64,000 nucleotides of DNA from positions 1 to 64,000 of the forward strand of contig FOAY01000003.1 of NCBI GenBank assembly GCA_900109485.1, written 5' to 3'. Positions within the stretch are counted from its first letter, which is position 1, and each line of letters starts with the position of its first letter. This DNA comes from Kosakonia sacchari (GTDB taxonomy: Bacteria > Pseudomonadota > Gammaproteobacteria > Enterobacterales > Enterobacteriaceae). Positions 34,237 to 45,558 of the stretch are shown here, piece by piece. Both the position numbers and the translations under genes were made by a program. The notes beneath the pieces are model-generated. The model searched no databases and was not told the DNA's origin. It was given only the letters and a program-made list of their open reading frames with translations.

Positions 34237-35025
34237 ATGATTGTTGCAGCCGGGCAGTTTGCCGTTACACCGGACTGGAAAACTAATGCATTAATTTGTG
34301 TCGAATTGATGGCACAAGCGGCACAGCAACAGGCGTCGCTGCTGGTGCTGCCAGAGGCATTACTGGCCCGGGATGATGCTGACCCCCATCTTTCGGTAAA
34401 ATCGGCGCAGAGGCTGGATGGCGGCTTTCTACGCGTGCTTCTTGAAGAGAGCCGCCGGAACAGCATGACCACCGTGCTGACGGTGCATGTGCCCTCCACG
34501 GAAGGCCGGGCGGTCAATACGCTGGTGGTGTTATGCCGGGGGGAGATCGTTGCACAGTACGCAAAGCTCCATCTCTATGATGCATTTAATATGCAGGAGT
34601 CGGCGCGGGTGGATGCAGGCAGCATTCTGCCACCGTTGATTAAGGTTGAAGGAATGCTGGTCGGGTTGATGACTTGTTATGATTTGCGGTTTCCGGAACT
34701 GGCGCTGGCACTGGCGCTTGCAGGCGCACAACTGCTGGTTCTGCCTGCCGCATGGGTGCGAGGGCCGCTAAAAGAGCAGCACTGGGCGACATTACTGTCT
34801 GCTCGTGCGCTGGATACCACCTGTTACATGGTGGCTGCGGGTGAGTGTGGCAACAAGAATATCGGACAGAGCCGGGTTATCGATCCGCAAGGCGTGACCA
34901 TTGCTGCGGCAGCTGAAGCACCACAACTGATTTATGCTGAGGTCACGGCAGATCGCGTGACGCAAACACGAGAGAAACTTCCCGTGTTGCAGAACCGACG
35001 CTTTGCACCGCCGCAGCTCCTGTGA
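34237..35025 (+). CDS. ybeM: Nitrilase-family amidohydrolase YbeM (deaminated glutathione amidase type)
   Basis: A 262-residue carbon-nitrogen hydrolase. The Glu-Lys-Cys triad is in LVLPEALL (Glu near 42), [11 protein letters not shown] (Lys near 110) and [10 protein letters not shown] (Cys near 147). Relatives repair deaminated glutathione. In E. coli K-12 the gene is a pseudogene; here the frame is intact from a GGAGGG ribosome site to the stop, including the full C-terminal domain ([14 protein letters not shown]). It is divergent from crcB and followed by tatE. Confidence 0.92.
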   Translation: MIVAAGQFAVTPDWKTNALICVELMAQAAQQQASLLVLPEALLARDDADPHLSVKSAQRLDGGFLRVLLEESRRNSMTTVLTVHVPSTEGRAVNTLVVLCRGEIVAQYAKLHLYDAFNMQESARVDAGSILPPLIKVEGMLVGLMTCYDLRFPELALALALAGAQLLVLPAAWVRGPLKEQHWATLLSARALDTTCYMVAAGECGNKNIGQSRVIDPQGVTIAAAAEAPQLIYAEVTADRVTQTREKLPVLQNRRFAPPQLL

Positions 35026-35152
35026 TGTTTTTTTAAACAATGCTTGATTCATCTCGTTACAGATTGCTATTGTGTGCGCGCGTCAGATGACCGTTAATGA
35101 AGTCAGGTTATAATGACGTTTTATACAGCCTGTTTTACGAAAGAAGGTATCT

Positions 35153-35350
35153 ATGGGTGAAATTAGTATTACCAAACTGCTGGTCGTGGCCGCGCTGGTT
35201 GTTCTGCTGTTTGGAACCAAGAAGTTGCGTACGCTGGGCGGCGATCTGGGCGCAGCCATCAAAGGCTTCAAAAAAGCCATGAATGATGACGACGCTACTA
35301 AGAAAGACGCTGACGAAGTGACAGCAGAAAAACTCACTCACAAAGAGTGA
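35153..35350 (+). CDS. tatE: Sec-independent translocase protein TatE
   Basis: A 65-residue TatA paralogue. The N-terminal helix ([20 protein letters not shown]) anchors it, followed by the [20 protein letters not shown] amphipathic helix and an acidic tail ([16 protein letters not shown]). TatE can replace TatA in the twin-arginine export pore. It is usually expressed at a low level from its own promoter. E. coli TatE has 67 residues. A two-way terminator separates it from lipA. Confidence 0.94.
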   Translation: MGEISITKLLVVAALVVLLFGTKKLRTLGGDLGAAIKGFKKAMNDDDATKKDADEVTAEKLTHKE

Positions 35351-35370
35351 GCCGCCCCGACAGGCGAAAA

Positions 35371-35397
35371 AAAACCGGCGTAGAAGCCGGTTTTTTT
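35371..35397. terminator. Two-way terminator of tatE and lipA
   Basis: AAAACCGGC-GTAGAA-GCCGGTTTT; T run on the plus strand and an A run before the stem that serves lipA on the minus strand. Confidence 0.9.
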
Positions 35398-35417
35398 GTC
35401 TGGAGTGTAAGCAGGTA

Positions 35418-36383
35418 TTACTTCACTTCAATGCCTTTTGCCTGCAGGTCCGCGTGATAGGAAGAGCGAACGAACGGGCCGCACGCCGCATGGGTAAAGC
35501 CCATTGCCAGCGCTTCTTCTTTCATTTCGTCAAACTCATCCGGGCTGACATAGCGCTGAACCGGCAGGTGATGGCGGCTAGGCTGTAAATACTGCCCCAG
35601 CGTCAGCATCGTCACACCGTGGCGGCGCAGATCGCGCATCACGTCGATAATTTCAGCATTCGTTTCGCCAAGCCCTACCATCAAACCAGATTTGGTGGGG
35701 ATCTCCGGATGCGCTTCTTTAAAACGCTCCAGCAGCTTCAGTGACCAGTTGTAATCCGCGCCTGGACGTACCTGGCGATAGATACGCGGCACGTTCTCCA
35801 GGTTGTGGTTAAAGACGTCTGGCGGCGTTGCGGTGAGGATATCCAGCGCGCGATCCATACGACCGCGGAAGTCCGGAACCAACGTCTCAATTTTGATGGA
35901 TGGACTTTTTTCACGGATTGCGGTGATGCAGTCTGCGAAATGCTGTGCACCGCCGTCACGCAGATCGTCACGGTCAACGGAGGTGATGACCACATAACGC
36001 AGTGCCATATCGGCGATTGTCTGCGCCAGTTTTTGTGGTTCGTTAGCGTCAGGCGCCACCGGACGGCCGTGCGCCACATCGCAGAACGGGCAGCGGCGTG
36101 TACAGATGGCACCGAGGATCATAAAGGTGGCCGTTCCGTGGTTGAAACACTCAGCAAGGTTCGGGCAGGATGCCTCTTCGCACACAGAGTGCAGCCCATT
36201 TTTACGCATGGCTGCTTTGATCCCCTGGATACGGGAAGAGTCTGCCGGGAGTTTGATTTTCATCCATTCCGGTTTTCTCAACAGAGCTTCGCGCTCGGTT
36301 GCCACGTTTTTAACCGGGATAAGAGCCATTTTATCGGCATCGCGGTACTTAACACCGCGTTCCATCACAATGGGTTTACTCAT
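35418..36383 (-). CDS. lipA: Lipoyl synthase
   Basis: Radical SAM enzyme of 321 residues that inserts two sulfurs into protein-bound octanoate, after LipB. The auxiliary 4Fe-4S cluster Cys are in [13 protein letters not shown] (about 68-79) and the radical-SAM cluster in [10 protein letters not shown] (about 94-101), with the conserved RSSYHAD near the C terminus supplying the last Ser ligand. Length equals E. coli LipA. Transcribed alone; in E. coli it sits in the same place between tatE and ybeF. Confidence 0.97.
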   Translation of the reverse strand: MSKPIVMERGVKYRDADKMALIPVKNVATEREALLRKPEWMKIKLPADSSRIQGIKAAMRKNGLHSVCEEASCPNLAECFNHGTATFMILGAICTRRCPFCDVAHGRPVAPDANEPQKLAQTIADMALRYVVITSVDRDDLRDGGAQHFADCITAIREKSPSIKIETLVPDFRGRMDRALDILTATPPDVFNHNLENVPRIYRQVRPGADYNWSLKLLERFKEAHPEIPTKSGLMVGLGETNAEIIDVMRDLRRHGVTMLTLGQYLQPSRHHLPVQRYVSPDEFDEMKEEALAMGFTHAACGPFVRSSYHADLQAKGIEVK

Positions 36384-36593
36384 AGCGTGCGTGTTCCAGT
36401 TGCGGATAACGAAGTAAGTATTTCAATTCAAGGGAATGTTGTATTTATCAACTATTTTTGAATTAACGTGCGCGCAGTATACCATTATCGGCGAGTAGAA
36501 AGCAGCCTGACAGCGGGGCAATTTGTAAAATAGTTGTTGTTTTGTGCCAAACGCCCAGCAAGCGTTAGCACTTTCACCAGGGGAGAACGGGCG

Positions 36594-37547
36594 TTAAAAA
36601 GCCCGTCGGATAACATTGATGACATTCTCCAGCACCGGATCGCGCAAACTCAATTTATTGTAATACAGGGAGATATCGAGCTGTTCGCTGCTAAGCGGCG
36701 AAAAATCGATTTCGACCAGCGGCCAGCAACCACTGAAGAGTTTGAACAAACGTGTCGGCATCAGGCCGAGCAGATCGCTGTTGCCGATCAGTGCTGCAAT
36801 AGTAAACATATTGTAACTGCTAAAACTCACCTGACGTTCCGGAAAGAGATCCTGTACTCGCTGACGCAGCCCGCTCAGGTTTTGCCCTTCCAGCATCAGC
36901 AACGTGTGCTCATACTTTTGCAAAACCTCCTGGTTGATCGGCTCATTCAGACAAGGATGCCCTTTACGACACACCAGCATCATCCGGTCGCTATACAACA
37001 CGTGATGATTGAGCGTGCGCGAGCTGGCAATATGCGTATCAATAATCAAATCCGTCTGGAACTGGCTAAGCTGGCTTTCCGCGTCGTTTACCGGAATATT
37101 ACGCATCATCAGATGCGGCGCGCTCTCTTTAATAGCCTGAAAGATAGTCGGAATAACTAATGCGCCGATCGACGGTGGCGTGCCAATCGTAATGGTACGT
37201 TGTTTGTCGTAGCTACCGGTAAGATCCAACGCGCCAAGGATCGACTCCAGCCCCTGGCTGATATATTCATGTAAATGCGATGCATAGGCGGTCGGCGTAA
37301 CGCCCTGGCCTTTACGAATAAAAAGCGGATCTGGAAATATTAAGCGCAGTTTCTGAATCGACTGGCTAATAGCTGAAGGCGTGAGGTTAAGCACTTTTGC
37401 CGCGTTAACGATCCCTTTATGAACATATACTGCCTCAAAAATCGTCAGTAAGTTGAGATCAATATTGCGCAGCGTCCGGAAGATTTGCGGCTTATCATCT
37501 TCAGGGCGCACGGTTATTCGCTTTTCCGGTTGGTTATTATTATCCAC
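36594..37547 (-). CDS. ybeF: LysR-family regulator YbeF
   Basis: A 317-residue LysR-type transcription factor. The winged helix-turn-helix is at about residues 27-90 (LNLLTIFEAVYVHKGIVNAA then LNLTPSAISQSIQKLR), and a periplasmic-binding-protein-like effector domain follows (about 110-310). The targets and effector are unknown in E. coli. It lies between lipA and lipB on the same strand, but a 300-base gap and the lipB terminator separate it from the upstream gene, so it has its own promoter. Confidence 0.9.
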   Translation of the reverse strand: MDNNNQPEKRITVRPEDDKPQIFRTLRNIDLNLLTIFEAVYVHKGIVNAAKVLNLTPSAISQSIQKLRLIFPDPLFIRKGQGVTPTAYASHLHEYISQGLESILGALDLTGSYDKQRTITIGTPPSIGALVIPTIFQAIKESAPHLMMRNIPVNDAESQLSQFQTDLIIDTHIASSRTLNHHVLYSDRMMLVCRKGHPCLNEPINQEVLQKYEHTLLMLEGQNLSGLRQRVQDLFPERQVSFSSYNMFTIAALIGNSDLLGLMPTRLFKLFSGCWPLVEIDFSPLSSEQLDISLYYNKLSLRDPVLENVINVIRRAF

Positions 37548-37849
37548 GCTTGTGCTCCATAATCATTCGCAATATGAATGATAGTTGAATTTGTTTTTTT
37601 AGTTGATTATTAATTTGAGTTAACATCCTGTCACGCATCATCATTACGTAGTTTTTCATCGTGATGCGAACATTGCGCTCAAAATTGCTGGCCTGAAGCA
37701 CGCATACGAAGCCCGGAATAGCACCGTAATGCATATTTGCCAGACAAGGCAGGTAGGTTGAAAATAGAGAATAAGGCATCTGTTGTAAAGCGCTAACATG
37801 CCAATAAAATAACGACCCGCACGAAATGCGGGTCAAAATACATGATATA
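37548..37849. other. Gap between ybeF and lipB
   Basis: 302 bases. It holds the lipB terminator (37814-37834) and the A+T-rich ybeF leader (37550-37650) with T-N11-A-type motifs suited to LysR autoregulation. A 105-codon minus-strand frame across it has no ribosome site and poor codon use. Confidence 0.4.
37814..37834 (-). terminator. lipB terminator
   Basis: GACCCGCA-CGAAA-TGCGGGTC, followed on the minus strand by GTTATTTTATT. Confidence 0.85.
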
Positions 37850-38491
37850 TTAAGCATCCATATATTGATGGGGTGGATTGTTTAGTAACGCTAAAAATTG
37901 CTGAACAAGGATTGGCCTTATTTTCTCCACCCCAGTATTTTCCGTCAGTTGGCTGACCTGTATCATTTCCATCCCGGCATAGCCACACGGATTGATGCGC
38001 ATAAACGGTGCCAGATCCATGTCGATATTTAATGCCAGCCCATGAAATGAGCAACCTTTACGGATACGTAAACCCAGCGAACAGATCTTCTTGCCCTGAA
38101 CATAAACGCCTGGTGCGTCAGCACGCGCTTGCGCCTTGATACCCTGCGTTGCCAACGTGTTGATCACCGTATTTTCCAGTAACGTAACAAGTTCACGCAC
38201 GCCAATTTTGCGGCGTTTCAGGTTGATAAGCACGTACATCACTTGCTGGCCTGGTCCGTGATAGGTCACCTGGCCGCCGCGGTCGCTCTGGATCACCGGA
38301 ATATCGCCGGGTGCCAGAACGTGTTCAGCTTTACCGGCCTGACCCTGAGTAAACACCGGGTGGTGCTCTACCAGCCAGATTTCATCGGGCGTTGTATCGT
38401 CGCGGGTATCGGTGAAGTCATGCATTTGTTGGGACACTGGCTCGTAAGATTGCAGGCCCAGATTGCGGATAAGAATGGTGTCCTGAGACAA
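37850..38491 (-). CDS. lipB: Octanoyl-(acyl-carrier protein)-protein octanoyltransferase
   Basis: A 213-residue cytoplasmic transferase that moves octanoate from ACP to the lipoyl domains, the first step of lipoate synthesis. Signature: [20 protein letters not shown] (about 70-89). The catalytic Cys is in [13 protein letters not shown] (about 169) and the Lys in [15 protein letters not shown] (about 135). It matches E. coli LipB in length. It follows ybeD by 85 bases with a hairpin between them. Confidence 0.96.
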   Translation of the reverse strand: MSQDTILIRNLGLQSYEPVSQQMHDFTDTRDDTTPDEIWLVEHHPVFTQGQAGKAEHVLAPGDIPVIQSDRGGQVTYHGPGQQVMYVLINLKRRKIGVRELVTLLENTVINTLATQGIKAQARADAPGVYVQGKKICSLGLRIRKGCSFHGLALNIDMDLAPFMRINPCGYAGMEMIQVSQLTENTGVEKIRPILVQQFLALLNNPPHQYMDA

Positions 38492-38542
38492 AACGGCATC
38501 TCCGGCGGAGAAAAGAGTGGGGGGAGTATATCACAGCGAAGA

Positions 38543-38568
38543 CGTTACCCGAATGTTTCCGGGTAACG
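38543..38568 (-). terminator. Hairpin between ybeD and lipB
   Basis: CGTTACCCG-AATGTTTC-CGGGTAACG, nine bases after the ybeD stop, with no T run. Possibly an attenuator or an RNA-stability element in a ybeD-lipB transcript. Confidence 0.45.
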
Positions 38569-38576
38569 CCAAACGA

Positions 38577-38840
38577 TTACAGAACCATACGCACAATTTC
38601 AATGTTGCCGAGTTCTTCGTACAACGTTTCAACCTGCTCAATATGGGTGGCAGTGATGGTGATGGATACCGAGTGGTAATTGCCTTTGCTGCTCGGTTTT
38701 ACCTGCGGGGAGTAATCACCTGGCGCGTGGCGCTGTACCACTTCAACCACCAGATCAACCAGCTCTGGCTTCGCCAGACCCATCACTTTGTAAGTAAAGG
38801 GTGTCGGGAATTCAAGCAGTTCTTTGAGATTGGTTTTCAT
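38577..38840 (-). CDS. ybeD: DUF493 family protein YbeD
   Basis: An 87-residue protein (UPF0250) with an ACT-like ferredoxin fold: [19 protein letters not shown], then [20 protein letters not shown] and [20 protein letters not shown]. The function is not established; the fold suggests allosteric regulation, and its constant position before lipB hints at lipoate metabolism. Full length, with an AGCTGACATG start context. A terminator separates it from dacA. Confidence 0.92.
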   Translation of the reverse strand: MKTNLKELLEFPTPFTYKVMGLAKPELVDLVVEVVQRHAPGDYSPQVKPSSKGNYHSVSITITATHIEQVETLYEELGNIEIVRMVL

Positions 38841-38864
38841 GTCAGCTCCGGCGTAAAAAATAAT

Positions 38865-38889
38865 AACTCCTGCCGGTTGGGCAGGAGTT
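38865..38889 (-). terminator. dacA terminator
   Basis: AACTCCTGCC-GGTTG-GGCAGGAGTT; on the minus strand it is followed by ATTATTTTTT. Confidence 0.9.
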
Positions 38890-38944
38890 TTTCTGAGATG
38901 CTAAGTATATGGGGGCGGAAATCACACTTTCAAGTGTTCAATTT

Positions 38945-40156
38945 TTAACCAAACCAGTGATGGAACATCAATTTAATGTAATCAATGATTTTGCCGAAGA
39001 AATTGCCTTCCGGGATCTCCTGCAATACCACCAGCGGGCGTTGCTCGATGGTTTTGCCATCTAACTGGAAGTTAATGGAACCAACCACCTGGTTTTTCTG
39101 CAGCGGTGCGTGCAGTTCGCTGGTGTTCAGCACATAGCTGGCTTTCAGATCTTTCATGCGGCCGCGTGGAATAGTCAGATAAACGTCTTTATCGACGCCT
39201 AACGATGCGCGATCGCTGTCGCCAAACCAGGCTGGCTCGGAAGCGAACTCTTTACCGGCTTTCAGCGGACTGACGGTTTCAAAGAAGCGGAAGCCCCAGG
39301 TCAGCAGTTTTTTGCTTTCGGTTTCGCGGCCTTTAAAGGTACGACCACCCATGACGGCAGAGATCAGGCGCATCTGGCCTTCCGTCGCCGAAGCCACTAG
39401 GTTATAACCTGCTTTGTCGGTATGGCCGGTTTTGATACCGTCCACGTTCAGGCTGTTATCCCACAGCAGACCGTTACGGTTGGTCTGGCGAATGCCGTTA
39501 AAGGTAAACTCTTTTTCTTTATAGATGGCGTATTCGTTCGGTACGTCGCGAATGAGTGCCTGGCCAATCAGCGCCATATCGCGTGCGGAGCTGTACTGAC
39601 CATCAGCGTCCAGACCGTGAACCGTCTGGAAGTGGCTGTTCTGCAAACCGAGCGCATTCACATAGCTGTTCATCAGACCGACGAACGCATCCTGGCTGCC
39701 CGCAACATAATCGGCCATCGCCACACAGGCGTCGTTACCGGATTGCAGGTTGATACCGCGAATCAACTGAGAAACCGGCACCTGCATGCCTGGTTTCAGG
39801 AACATCAGCGAAGAACCACGGAATACCGGGTTGCCGGTCGCCCATGCATCGTTACCGATAGTCACCAAATCGCTGTCTTTAAACTTGCCCGCTTTCATCG
39901 CCTGGCCGATGACATAGCTGGTCATCATTTTGGTCAGGCTCGCCGGATCGCGGCGCGCATCGGCGTTCTGTTCCGCCAGCACTTTACCGGAGTTGTAATC
40001 GATCAGGATGTAAGATTCCGCATCAATCTGCGGAACGCCTGGGATCATGGTTTTGATATTCAGGTCATCGGCATGGGCAGCGGTAAGAGATGCTGCAGCC
40101 AGCGCGGTGGTGAGCGCCAGGCGCTGCACAAAACGAACGGAAAAAGTGGTCTTCAT
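38945..40156 (-). CDS. dacA: D-alanyl-D-alanine carboxypeptidase (PBP5)
   Basis: The main DD-carboxypeptidase (403 residues), which trims pentapeptides and keeps the rod shape regular. Signal peptide ends about residue 29 (TAAHA). Active-site motifs: SLTKMMTSY (catalytic Ser and Lys, about 73-76), SGNDAC (about 139-141) and [12 protein letters not shown] (about 242-244). The C-terminal amphipathic helix ([18 protein letters not shown]) fixes it to the outer face of the inner membrane. It follows rlpA by about 140 bases on the same strand. Confidence 0.97.
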   Translation of the reverse strand: MKTTFSVRFVQRLALTTALAAASLTAAHADDLNIKTMIPGVPQIDAESYILIDYNSGKVLAEQNADARRDPASLTKMMTSYVIGQAMKAGKFKDSDLVTIGNDAWATGNPVFRGSSLMFLKPGMQVPVSQLIRGINLQSGNDACVAMADYVAGSQDAFVGLMNSYVNALGLQNSHFQTVHGLDADGQYSSARDMALIGQALIRDVPNEYAIYKEKEFTFNGIRQTNRNGLLWDNSLNVDGIKTGHTDKAGYNLVASATEGQMRLISAVMGGRTFKGRETESKKLLTWGFRFFETVSPLKAGKEFASEPAWFGDSDRASLGVDKDVYLTIPRGRMKDLKASYVLNTSELHAPLQKNQVVGSINFQLDGKTIEQRPLVVLQEIPEGNFFGKIIDYIKLMFHHWFG

Positions 40157-40294
40157 GGTCGAACAACGACATCCGTGATGGAGTTAAAAAAAGTGCCTTA
40201 CTATAGCAAAAGCTATATCGGCAGGCATCTGACTTTAAGCATGACTTTGTTAATGCTGCTTACACAAGCTGACAAAGTCAGACACCTTACCCAA

Positions 40295-41467
40295 TTACTG
40301 CGCGCCAGTGATAAAAGATTGTAACTGCGCTTCATTTTGTAACCGCTGCTGCAACGCGCTGGCATCCGCTTTGGTGCTGAATGGTCCAAGCTGAACGCGC
40401 CATACCGCACCGTTCTGCGTTACACGGCCCGGTACAGAGAACTGCTGCGCCAGGCGCTGCTGGTACTGCTGCGCGCGAGCCTGATCGCTGACGGCGCCGA
40501 CCTGCACCATATAGCCGCTGCTGGCGGCTGCTGTTGCGTTGCTGGCGGCGACAGAACTTTGCACATGCCCCTGGACAGAACCCGGCGCAGTAACCGGCGC
40601 AGTGCGGGTGGCTGGCATTGCGGTTTGCGTCACCTGAGTGGTGGTTTGCGCGACCGGCGTCGTGGTAGCCGTTGCGGCCGGTTGCGCTGTTTCACTGCCT
40701 TCCAGCACGCCGTTGGCGAGCGGCGTCGGTGCGCCGAGGAAGCCGCCGCTGCTTACCGGCGAGCCAGTGGCATCGTCGCTTTTTAGTGAATCGTTACTGA
40801 TGGCCTGAACGTTGCCCTGCGGCTGTACAGGCTGTGGCGCGGAGGAGGCGCTGCCCAGACCGCCGCCGAGATCGGGACGCGCGGGCAGCACATAGGTTTG
40901 CTGCGCGACTTTAGTACAGACAGTGCCCGGCCCGGAAAGTGAACCATCCTGGGCGACGATAATCGGGTCGATACGCACTTTGGTGTTATTCGACGTGTTC
41001 AGGCGATCCGCTGCCGCGCGCGACAACGAGATTACCCGGTCGTTACCATACGGTCCACGATCGTTAATGCGGACCACAATCATGCGGCCGTTCGCCAGGT
41101 TGGTGATACGCGCGTAGCTTGGGATCGGCAGCGTCGGATGGGCTGCCGTCAGTTGCATAGGATCGAACGCTTCGCCGGAAGCGGTCAGATTGCTGCCCGG
41201 CTCAGCATCATAAATGGCGGCTAAACCGGCCTGGCTGAAACGGGAGGGATCCTGAACGATTTTGTAGCTCTTGCCGTCGCGCTCATAATCCTGGTTTGCC
41301 GTGGCGTTCGGTGCTTCGTAATGAGGCTCCGCGCCGCTGATTTCAACGACAGGACCAGTACACACCGCAGGTTGAGGCGCTACGGTCGTCTGCTGCTGAC
41401 TACCATCATTTGAACATGCCGCCAGTAACCCCGCAGCTATGCAGATCCCCAGCCATTGCTTACGCAT
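40295..41467 (-). CDS. rlpA: Lytic transglycosylase / rare lipoprotein A
   Basis: A 390-residue outer-membrane lipoprotein that binds denuded septal glycan. The lipobox is LLAAC with the lipidated Cys at residue 19. The double-psi beta-barrel domain (about 85-200) includes YDAEPGSNLTASGEAFDP and MIVVRINDRGPYGNDRVISL. A long Ser/Thr/Pro/Gln-rich linker leads to the SPOR domain at the end (VQVGAVSDQARAQQYQQRL onward). I used the start MRKQWLGICIAAG; a longer open frame begins in rodA. In E. coli its enzymatic activity is not shown. It lies 10 bases after mrdB. Confidence 0.95.
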   Translation of the reverse strand: MRKQWLGICIAAGLLAACSNDGSQQQTTVAPQPAVCTGPVVEISGAEPHYEAPNATANQDYERDGKSYKIVQDPSRFSQAGLAAIYDAEPGSNLTASGEAFDPMQLTAAHPTLPIPSYARITNLANGRMIVVRINDRGPYGNDRVISLSRAAADRLNTSNNTKVRIDPIIVAQDGSLSGPGTVCTKVAQQTYVLPARPDLGGGLGSASSAPQPVQPQGNVQAISNDSLKSDDATGSPVSSGGFLGAPTPLANGVLEGSETAQPAATATTTPVAQTTTQVTQTAMPATRTAPVTAPGSVQGHVQSSVAASNATAAASSGYMVQVGAVSDQARAQQYQQRLAQQFSVPGRVTQNGAVWRVQLGPFSTKADASALQQRLQNEAQLQSFITGAQ

Positions 41468-41477
41468 TGCGCACCTC

Positions 41478-42590
41478 TTAAACGTTCTTAGACAACATTT
41501 TCCTGTGAGTATGGATCGACATAACGATACCAAACCCGGCCATGAGTACGATCAGGGCTGATCCCCCGTAACTGATCAGTGGCAACGGTACGCCGACCAC
41601 CGGCAGTATGCCACTCACCATACCAATATTTACGAACACATAAACGAATAAAATCAACATCAAACCGCCGGCCATGACGCGGCCAAAGGTGGTTTGCGCC
41701 CGCGCGGCAATCCATAACCCGCGCATAATCAGCAGCACATACAGCGCCAGCAAAATCAGAATTCCGATCAGCCCCAGCTCTTCCGCCAGCACGGCGAAGA
41801 TAAAGTCGGTGTGGCGTTCGGGCAGGAACTCCAGCTGCGACTGCGTACCGTGCAGCCAGCCTTTACCGCTCAGGCCGCCGGAACCGATAGCAATTTTCGA
41901 CTGAATAATATGGTAGCCTGCGCCGAGCGGATCGGTTTCCGGATCGAGCAACATCATCACGCGCTGGCGCTGATAATCATGCATCAGGAAGAACCACAGC
42001 ACCGGAATAAACGCCGCCACCAGCACTGCTGCAATAGCGATCAGCCGCCAGCTCAGGCCGGAAAGGAACAGGACAAACAGCCCCGAGAGCACTACCAGAA
42101 TCGAGGTACCCAGATCCGGCTGCGCCGCCACCAGCAGCGTTGGCAGAAAGATCAACGCCAGAGCAATAGCGGTATTTTTCAGCGAAGGCGGGCAAACGTC
42201 GCGGTTAATAAAGCGCGCCACCATTAGCGGCACAGCGATTTTCGCGATCTCGGAAGGCTGGAAACGGACAACGCCGAGATCGAGCCAGCGCTGCGCGCCT
42301 TTGGAAATCGCGCCGAAAGCATCCACCGCTACCAGCAAGATAATGCAGAAAATATACAGATAGGGCGCCCAGCCTTCATAGACACGCGGCGGCACCTGCG
42401 CCAGCACCACCATGATAACCAGCCCCATGGCGATCTGGCCGATTTTACGTTCGGTCATGCCAATGTCCTGGCCGCTGGCGCTCCAGATCACGATCGCGCT
42501 GTAAAACAGTAGCGCAAGGATGATAAGCAACATCGTGGGATCGATATGTATTTTGTCCCAGAACGATTTTTTGTTCGGATTATCCGTCAT
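41478..42590 (-). CDS. mrdB: Peptidoglycan glycosyltransferase RodA
   Basis: SEDS-family glycan polymerase of the elongasome (370 residues, about ten membrane helices) that works with PBP2. Recognisable parts: [20 protein letters not shown] (about 94-113), [12 protein letters not shown] (with the catalytic Asp, near 160), and the C-terminal [19 protein letters not shown] (about 333-351). The stop of mrdA is two bases before its start, so the PBP2-RodA pair is coupled. The same operon continues to rlpA. Confidence 0.97.
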   Translation of the reverse strand: MTDNPNKKSFWDKIHIDPTMLLIILALLFYSAIVIWSASGQDIGMTERKIGQIAMGLVIMVVLAQVPPRVYEGWAPYLYIFCIILLVAVDAFGAISKGAQRWLDLGVVRFQPSEIAKIAVPLMVARFINRDVCPPSLKNTAIALALIFLPTLLVAAQPDLGTSILVVLSGLFVLFLSGLSWRLIAIAAVLVAAFIPVLWFFLMHDYQRQRVMMLLDPETDPLGAGYHIIQSKIAIGSGGLSGKGWLHGTQSQLEFLPERHTDFIFAVLAEELGLIGILILLALYVLLIMRGLWIAARAQTTFGRVMAGGLMLILFVYVFVNIGMVSGILPVVGVPLPLISYGGSALIVLMAGFGIVMSIHTHRKMLSKNV

Positions 42591-42592
42591 GA

Positions 42593-44494
42593 TTATTGGT
42601 CCTCCGCCGCTGCCGTTGAGGGGTTTTCCGCTGGCAAATCCGTGTTGTTATCGCCAAGCATAATGTGGTCGAGGATCTGGCGCATAATGGTCCCGACAGC
42701 CGGTCCTGCGCCGCCGTTTTCCAGAATCACCGCGACGGCGACCTGAGGATTATCATACGGCGCAAACGCAGTCATCAGTTTATGGTCACGCAGGCGCTCA
42801 GCGATCCGGTGCGCGTTATAAGTTTCATTCGCTTTCAGGCCGAAGACCTGCGCGGTACCGGACTTGGCTGCAACCTTATACGGCGCATCGGCAAAGTATT
42901 TGTGGCCGGTCCCATTCGGGCGGTTCGCCACGCCGTACATGCCGTCTTTGGCGATCTCCCAGTAGCCGGAGTGAATATCGCCGACCGGCGGTTCGGCTGG
43001 CTGTTTCCACGGCACCTGTTGGCCGTTTTCCACCGTGCTCATCAGCAGGTGCGGCACTTTGACGATACCGTCGTTAATCAGGATCATCATTGCTTTATTC
43101 ATCTGCAATGGCGTTGCCGTCCAGTAGCCCTGGCCAATCCCTACCGGGATGGTGTCGCCCTGATACCACGGCTTCTTAAAGCGTTTCAGTTTCCACTCGC
43201 GCGTCGGCATGTTACCGGAGCGCTCTTCCGACAGATCGACGCCGGTATAGTGGCCGTAACCAAATTTACCCATCCACTCCGACAGGCGATCGATGCCCAT
43301 GTCATAAGCGACCTGGTAGAAGAAGGTATCAGCGGATTCTTCCAGCGCTTTGGTGACGTTCAGATGGCCGTGGCCCCATTTTTTCCAGTCGCGGTAGCGT
43401 TTATCAGAACCCGGCAACTGCCACCAGCCGGGATCGAACAGGCTGGTATTGCGGGTGATCGCGCCGGCGCTGAGCGCGGAAACCGCCACATACGGTTTCA
43501 CCGTTGACGCCGGAGGGTAAACCCCCTGCGTGGCGCGGTTGATCAGCGGTGTGTTCGGGTCATTAAGCAGCGACGAATAATCTTTGCTGGAGATACCATC
43601 GACAAACAGATTGGGGTCGTAGCTCGGCATCGACACCAGCGCGAGAATGCTGCCGTTGCGCGGATCGGTGACTACCACTGCGGCACGACTGCCAGCAAGC
43701 AGTGTTTCGATGTACTGCTGCAATTTCAAATCTAACGTCAGGTAGATATCGTGCCCGGCCTGCGGCGGCACTTCTTTAAGCTGGCGGATAACGCGGCCGC
43801 GGTTGTTAACTTCAACCTCTTCATAACCAGTCTGTCCGTGCAGAACATCTTCGTAATAGCGCTCAATGCCCAGCTTACCGATATCGTGCGTGGCGGCATA
43901 GTTGGCCAGCTTGCCCTCTTTATCCAGCCGCTCAACGTCTTTATCGTTAATTTTCGAGACGTAGCCGATAACATGAGTCAGCGCGGAGCCGTAAGGATAG
44001 AAGCGGCGTTTGTAGCCTTTCACTTCCACGCCGGGAAAGCGGTACTGATTAACGGCAAAGCGCGCCACCTGCACTTCGGTCAGGTTGGTTTTTACCGGAA
44101 TTGACGTGAAGCGGTGCGAACGCGAGCGCTCTTTTTTGAAGTTGGCAATATCGTCATCGGTCAGATCTACCACGTCGCGCAGGGCATCCAGCGTTTGCTG
44201 CACGTTATCGACCTTCTCCGGCATCATTTCGATCTGGTAAATGGTGCGATTAAGCGCCAGCGGCGTGCCGTTGCGATCGTAAATAATGCCGCGGCTTGGC
44301 GCGATGGGAACCAGTTTGATGCGGTTTTCGTTAGAACGGGTCTGGTAGTCCGCAAAACGGACGATTTGCAGGTTATAAAGGTTAGCGATCAGCACGCCGG
44401 TAAGCAGCAAAATCCCCGTAAAGGCGACCACCGCCCGGCGTATAAACAGCGCGGACTCAGCCGTATAGTCGCGAAAAGAATTCTGTAATTTCAT
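42593..44494 (-). CDS. mrdA: Penicillin-binding protein 2
   Basis: Class B transpeptidase of the elongasome (633 residues), target of mecillinam. One membrane anchor (about 17-42, [20 protein letters not shown]), a dimerisation/pedestal domain, then the transpeptidase domain: catalytic Ser in [12 protein letters not shown] (about 330), SAD-type motif [10 protein letters not shown] (about 387), and [10 protein letters not shown] (about 544). It activates RodA through the pedestal. It follows rlmH by 29 bases in the rsfS-rlmH-mrdA-mrdB-rlpA operon order. Confidence 0.97.
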   Translation of the reverse strand: MKLQNSFRDYTAESALFIRRAVVAFTGILLLTGVLIANLYNLQIVRFADYQTRSNENRIKLVPIAPSRGIIYDRNGTPLALNRTIYQIEMMPEKVDNVQQTLDALRDVVDLTDDDIANFKKERSRSHRFTSIPVKTNLTEVQVARFAVNQYRFPGVEVKGYKRRFYPYGSALTHVIGYVSKINDKDVERLDKEGKLANYAATHDIGKLGIERYYEDVLHGQTGYEEVEVNNRGRVIRQLKEVPPQAGHDIYLTLDLKLQQYIETLLAGSRAAVVVTDPRNGSILALVSMPSYDPNLFVDGISSKDYSSLLNDPNTPLINRATQGVYPPASTVKPYVAVSALSAGAITRNTSLFDPGWWQLPGSDKRYRDWKKWGHGHLNVTKALEESADTFFYQVAYDMGIDRLSEWMGKFGYGHYTGVDLSEERSGNMPTREWKLKRFKKPWYQGDTIPVGIGQGYWTATPLQMNKAMMILINDGIVKVPHLLMSTVENGQQVPWKQPAEPPVGDIHSGYWEIAKDGMYGVANRPNGTGHKYFADAPYKVAAKSGTAQVFGLKANETYNAHRIAERLRDHKLMTAFAPYDNPQVAVAVILENGGAGPAVGTIMRQILDHIMLGDNNTDLPAENPSTAAAEDQ

Positions 44495-44523
44495 CCGCTG
44501 CTTAATCTACCTAAGACTCGTCA

Positions 44524-44991
44524 TTACTCACGGTGGTAAGGATGGTTGGTGGTAATACTCCATGCGCGATACAGGCTTTCAGCCACCAGCACGCGCACCA
44601 GCGGGTGCGGGAGCGTCAGCGCAGAGAGAGACCAACTTTGTTCTGCTGCCGCTTTGCAGGCGGGGGATAACCCTTCCGGGCCGCCGATAAGCAGACTGAC
44701 GTCGCGTCCATCCTGCTTCCAGCGTTCCAGTTCATTTGCAAGCTGCGGCGTATCCCAGGGTTTGCCGGGGATATCGAGGGTGACGATGCGATTCTTGCCA
44801 GCAGCCGCCAGCATTTGCTCACCCTCTTTGTCGAGAATACGTTTGATATCTGCGTTTTTACCGCGTTTTCCTGCCGGGATCTCAATCAGTTCAAATGGCA
44901 TATCTTTGGGAAAACGGCGCAGATATTCAGTAAAACCTGTCTGTACCCAGTCCGGCATTTTTGTGCCGACGGCGACCAGTTGCAGTTTCAC
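44524..44991 (-). CDS. rlmH: 23S rRNA pseudouridine-1915 N3-methyltransferase
   Basis: A 155-residue SPOUT (knotted) methyltransferase that modifies helix 69 of 23S rRNA in the assembled 70S ribosome with S-adenosylmethionine. The knot region has [14 protein letters not shown] (about 100-113) and the C-terminal [20 protein letters not shown], with the end HPYHRE. It lies three bases after rsfS, another ribosome factor, and before mrdA. Confidence 0.97.
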
Positions 44992-44994
44992 GCA

Positions 44995-45423
<429 letters not shown>

Positions 45424-45558
45424 CTATCATCCCATCATGACCGTGTGATTGCATCGCCATTTTTGTAAAACAATTTCTGCGCGCGGAGGATAACAGCCTT
45501 GCATGGCGTGTCAATGACCGAATCACCACGTTGAATGGGATGGTTGAAAAACACGCTA

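Noticed and set aside
37540-37857. 105-codon minus-strand frame between lipB and ybeF
   Set aside because: Spans the lipB terminator, no ribosome site, poor codon use; treated as intergenic.
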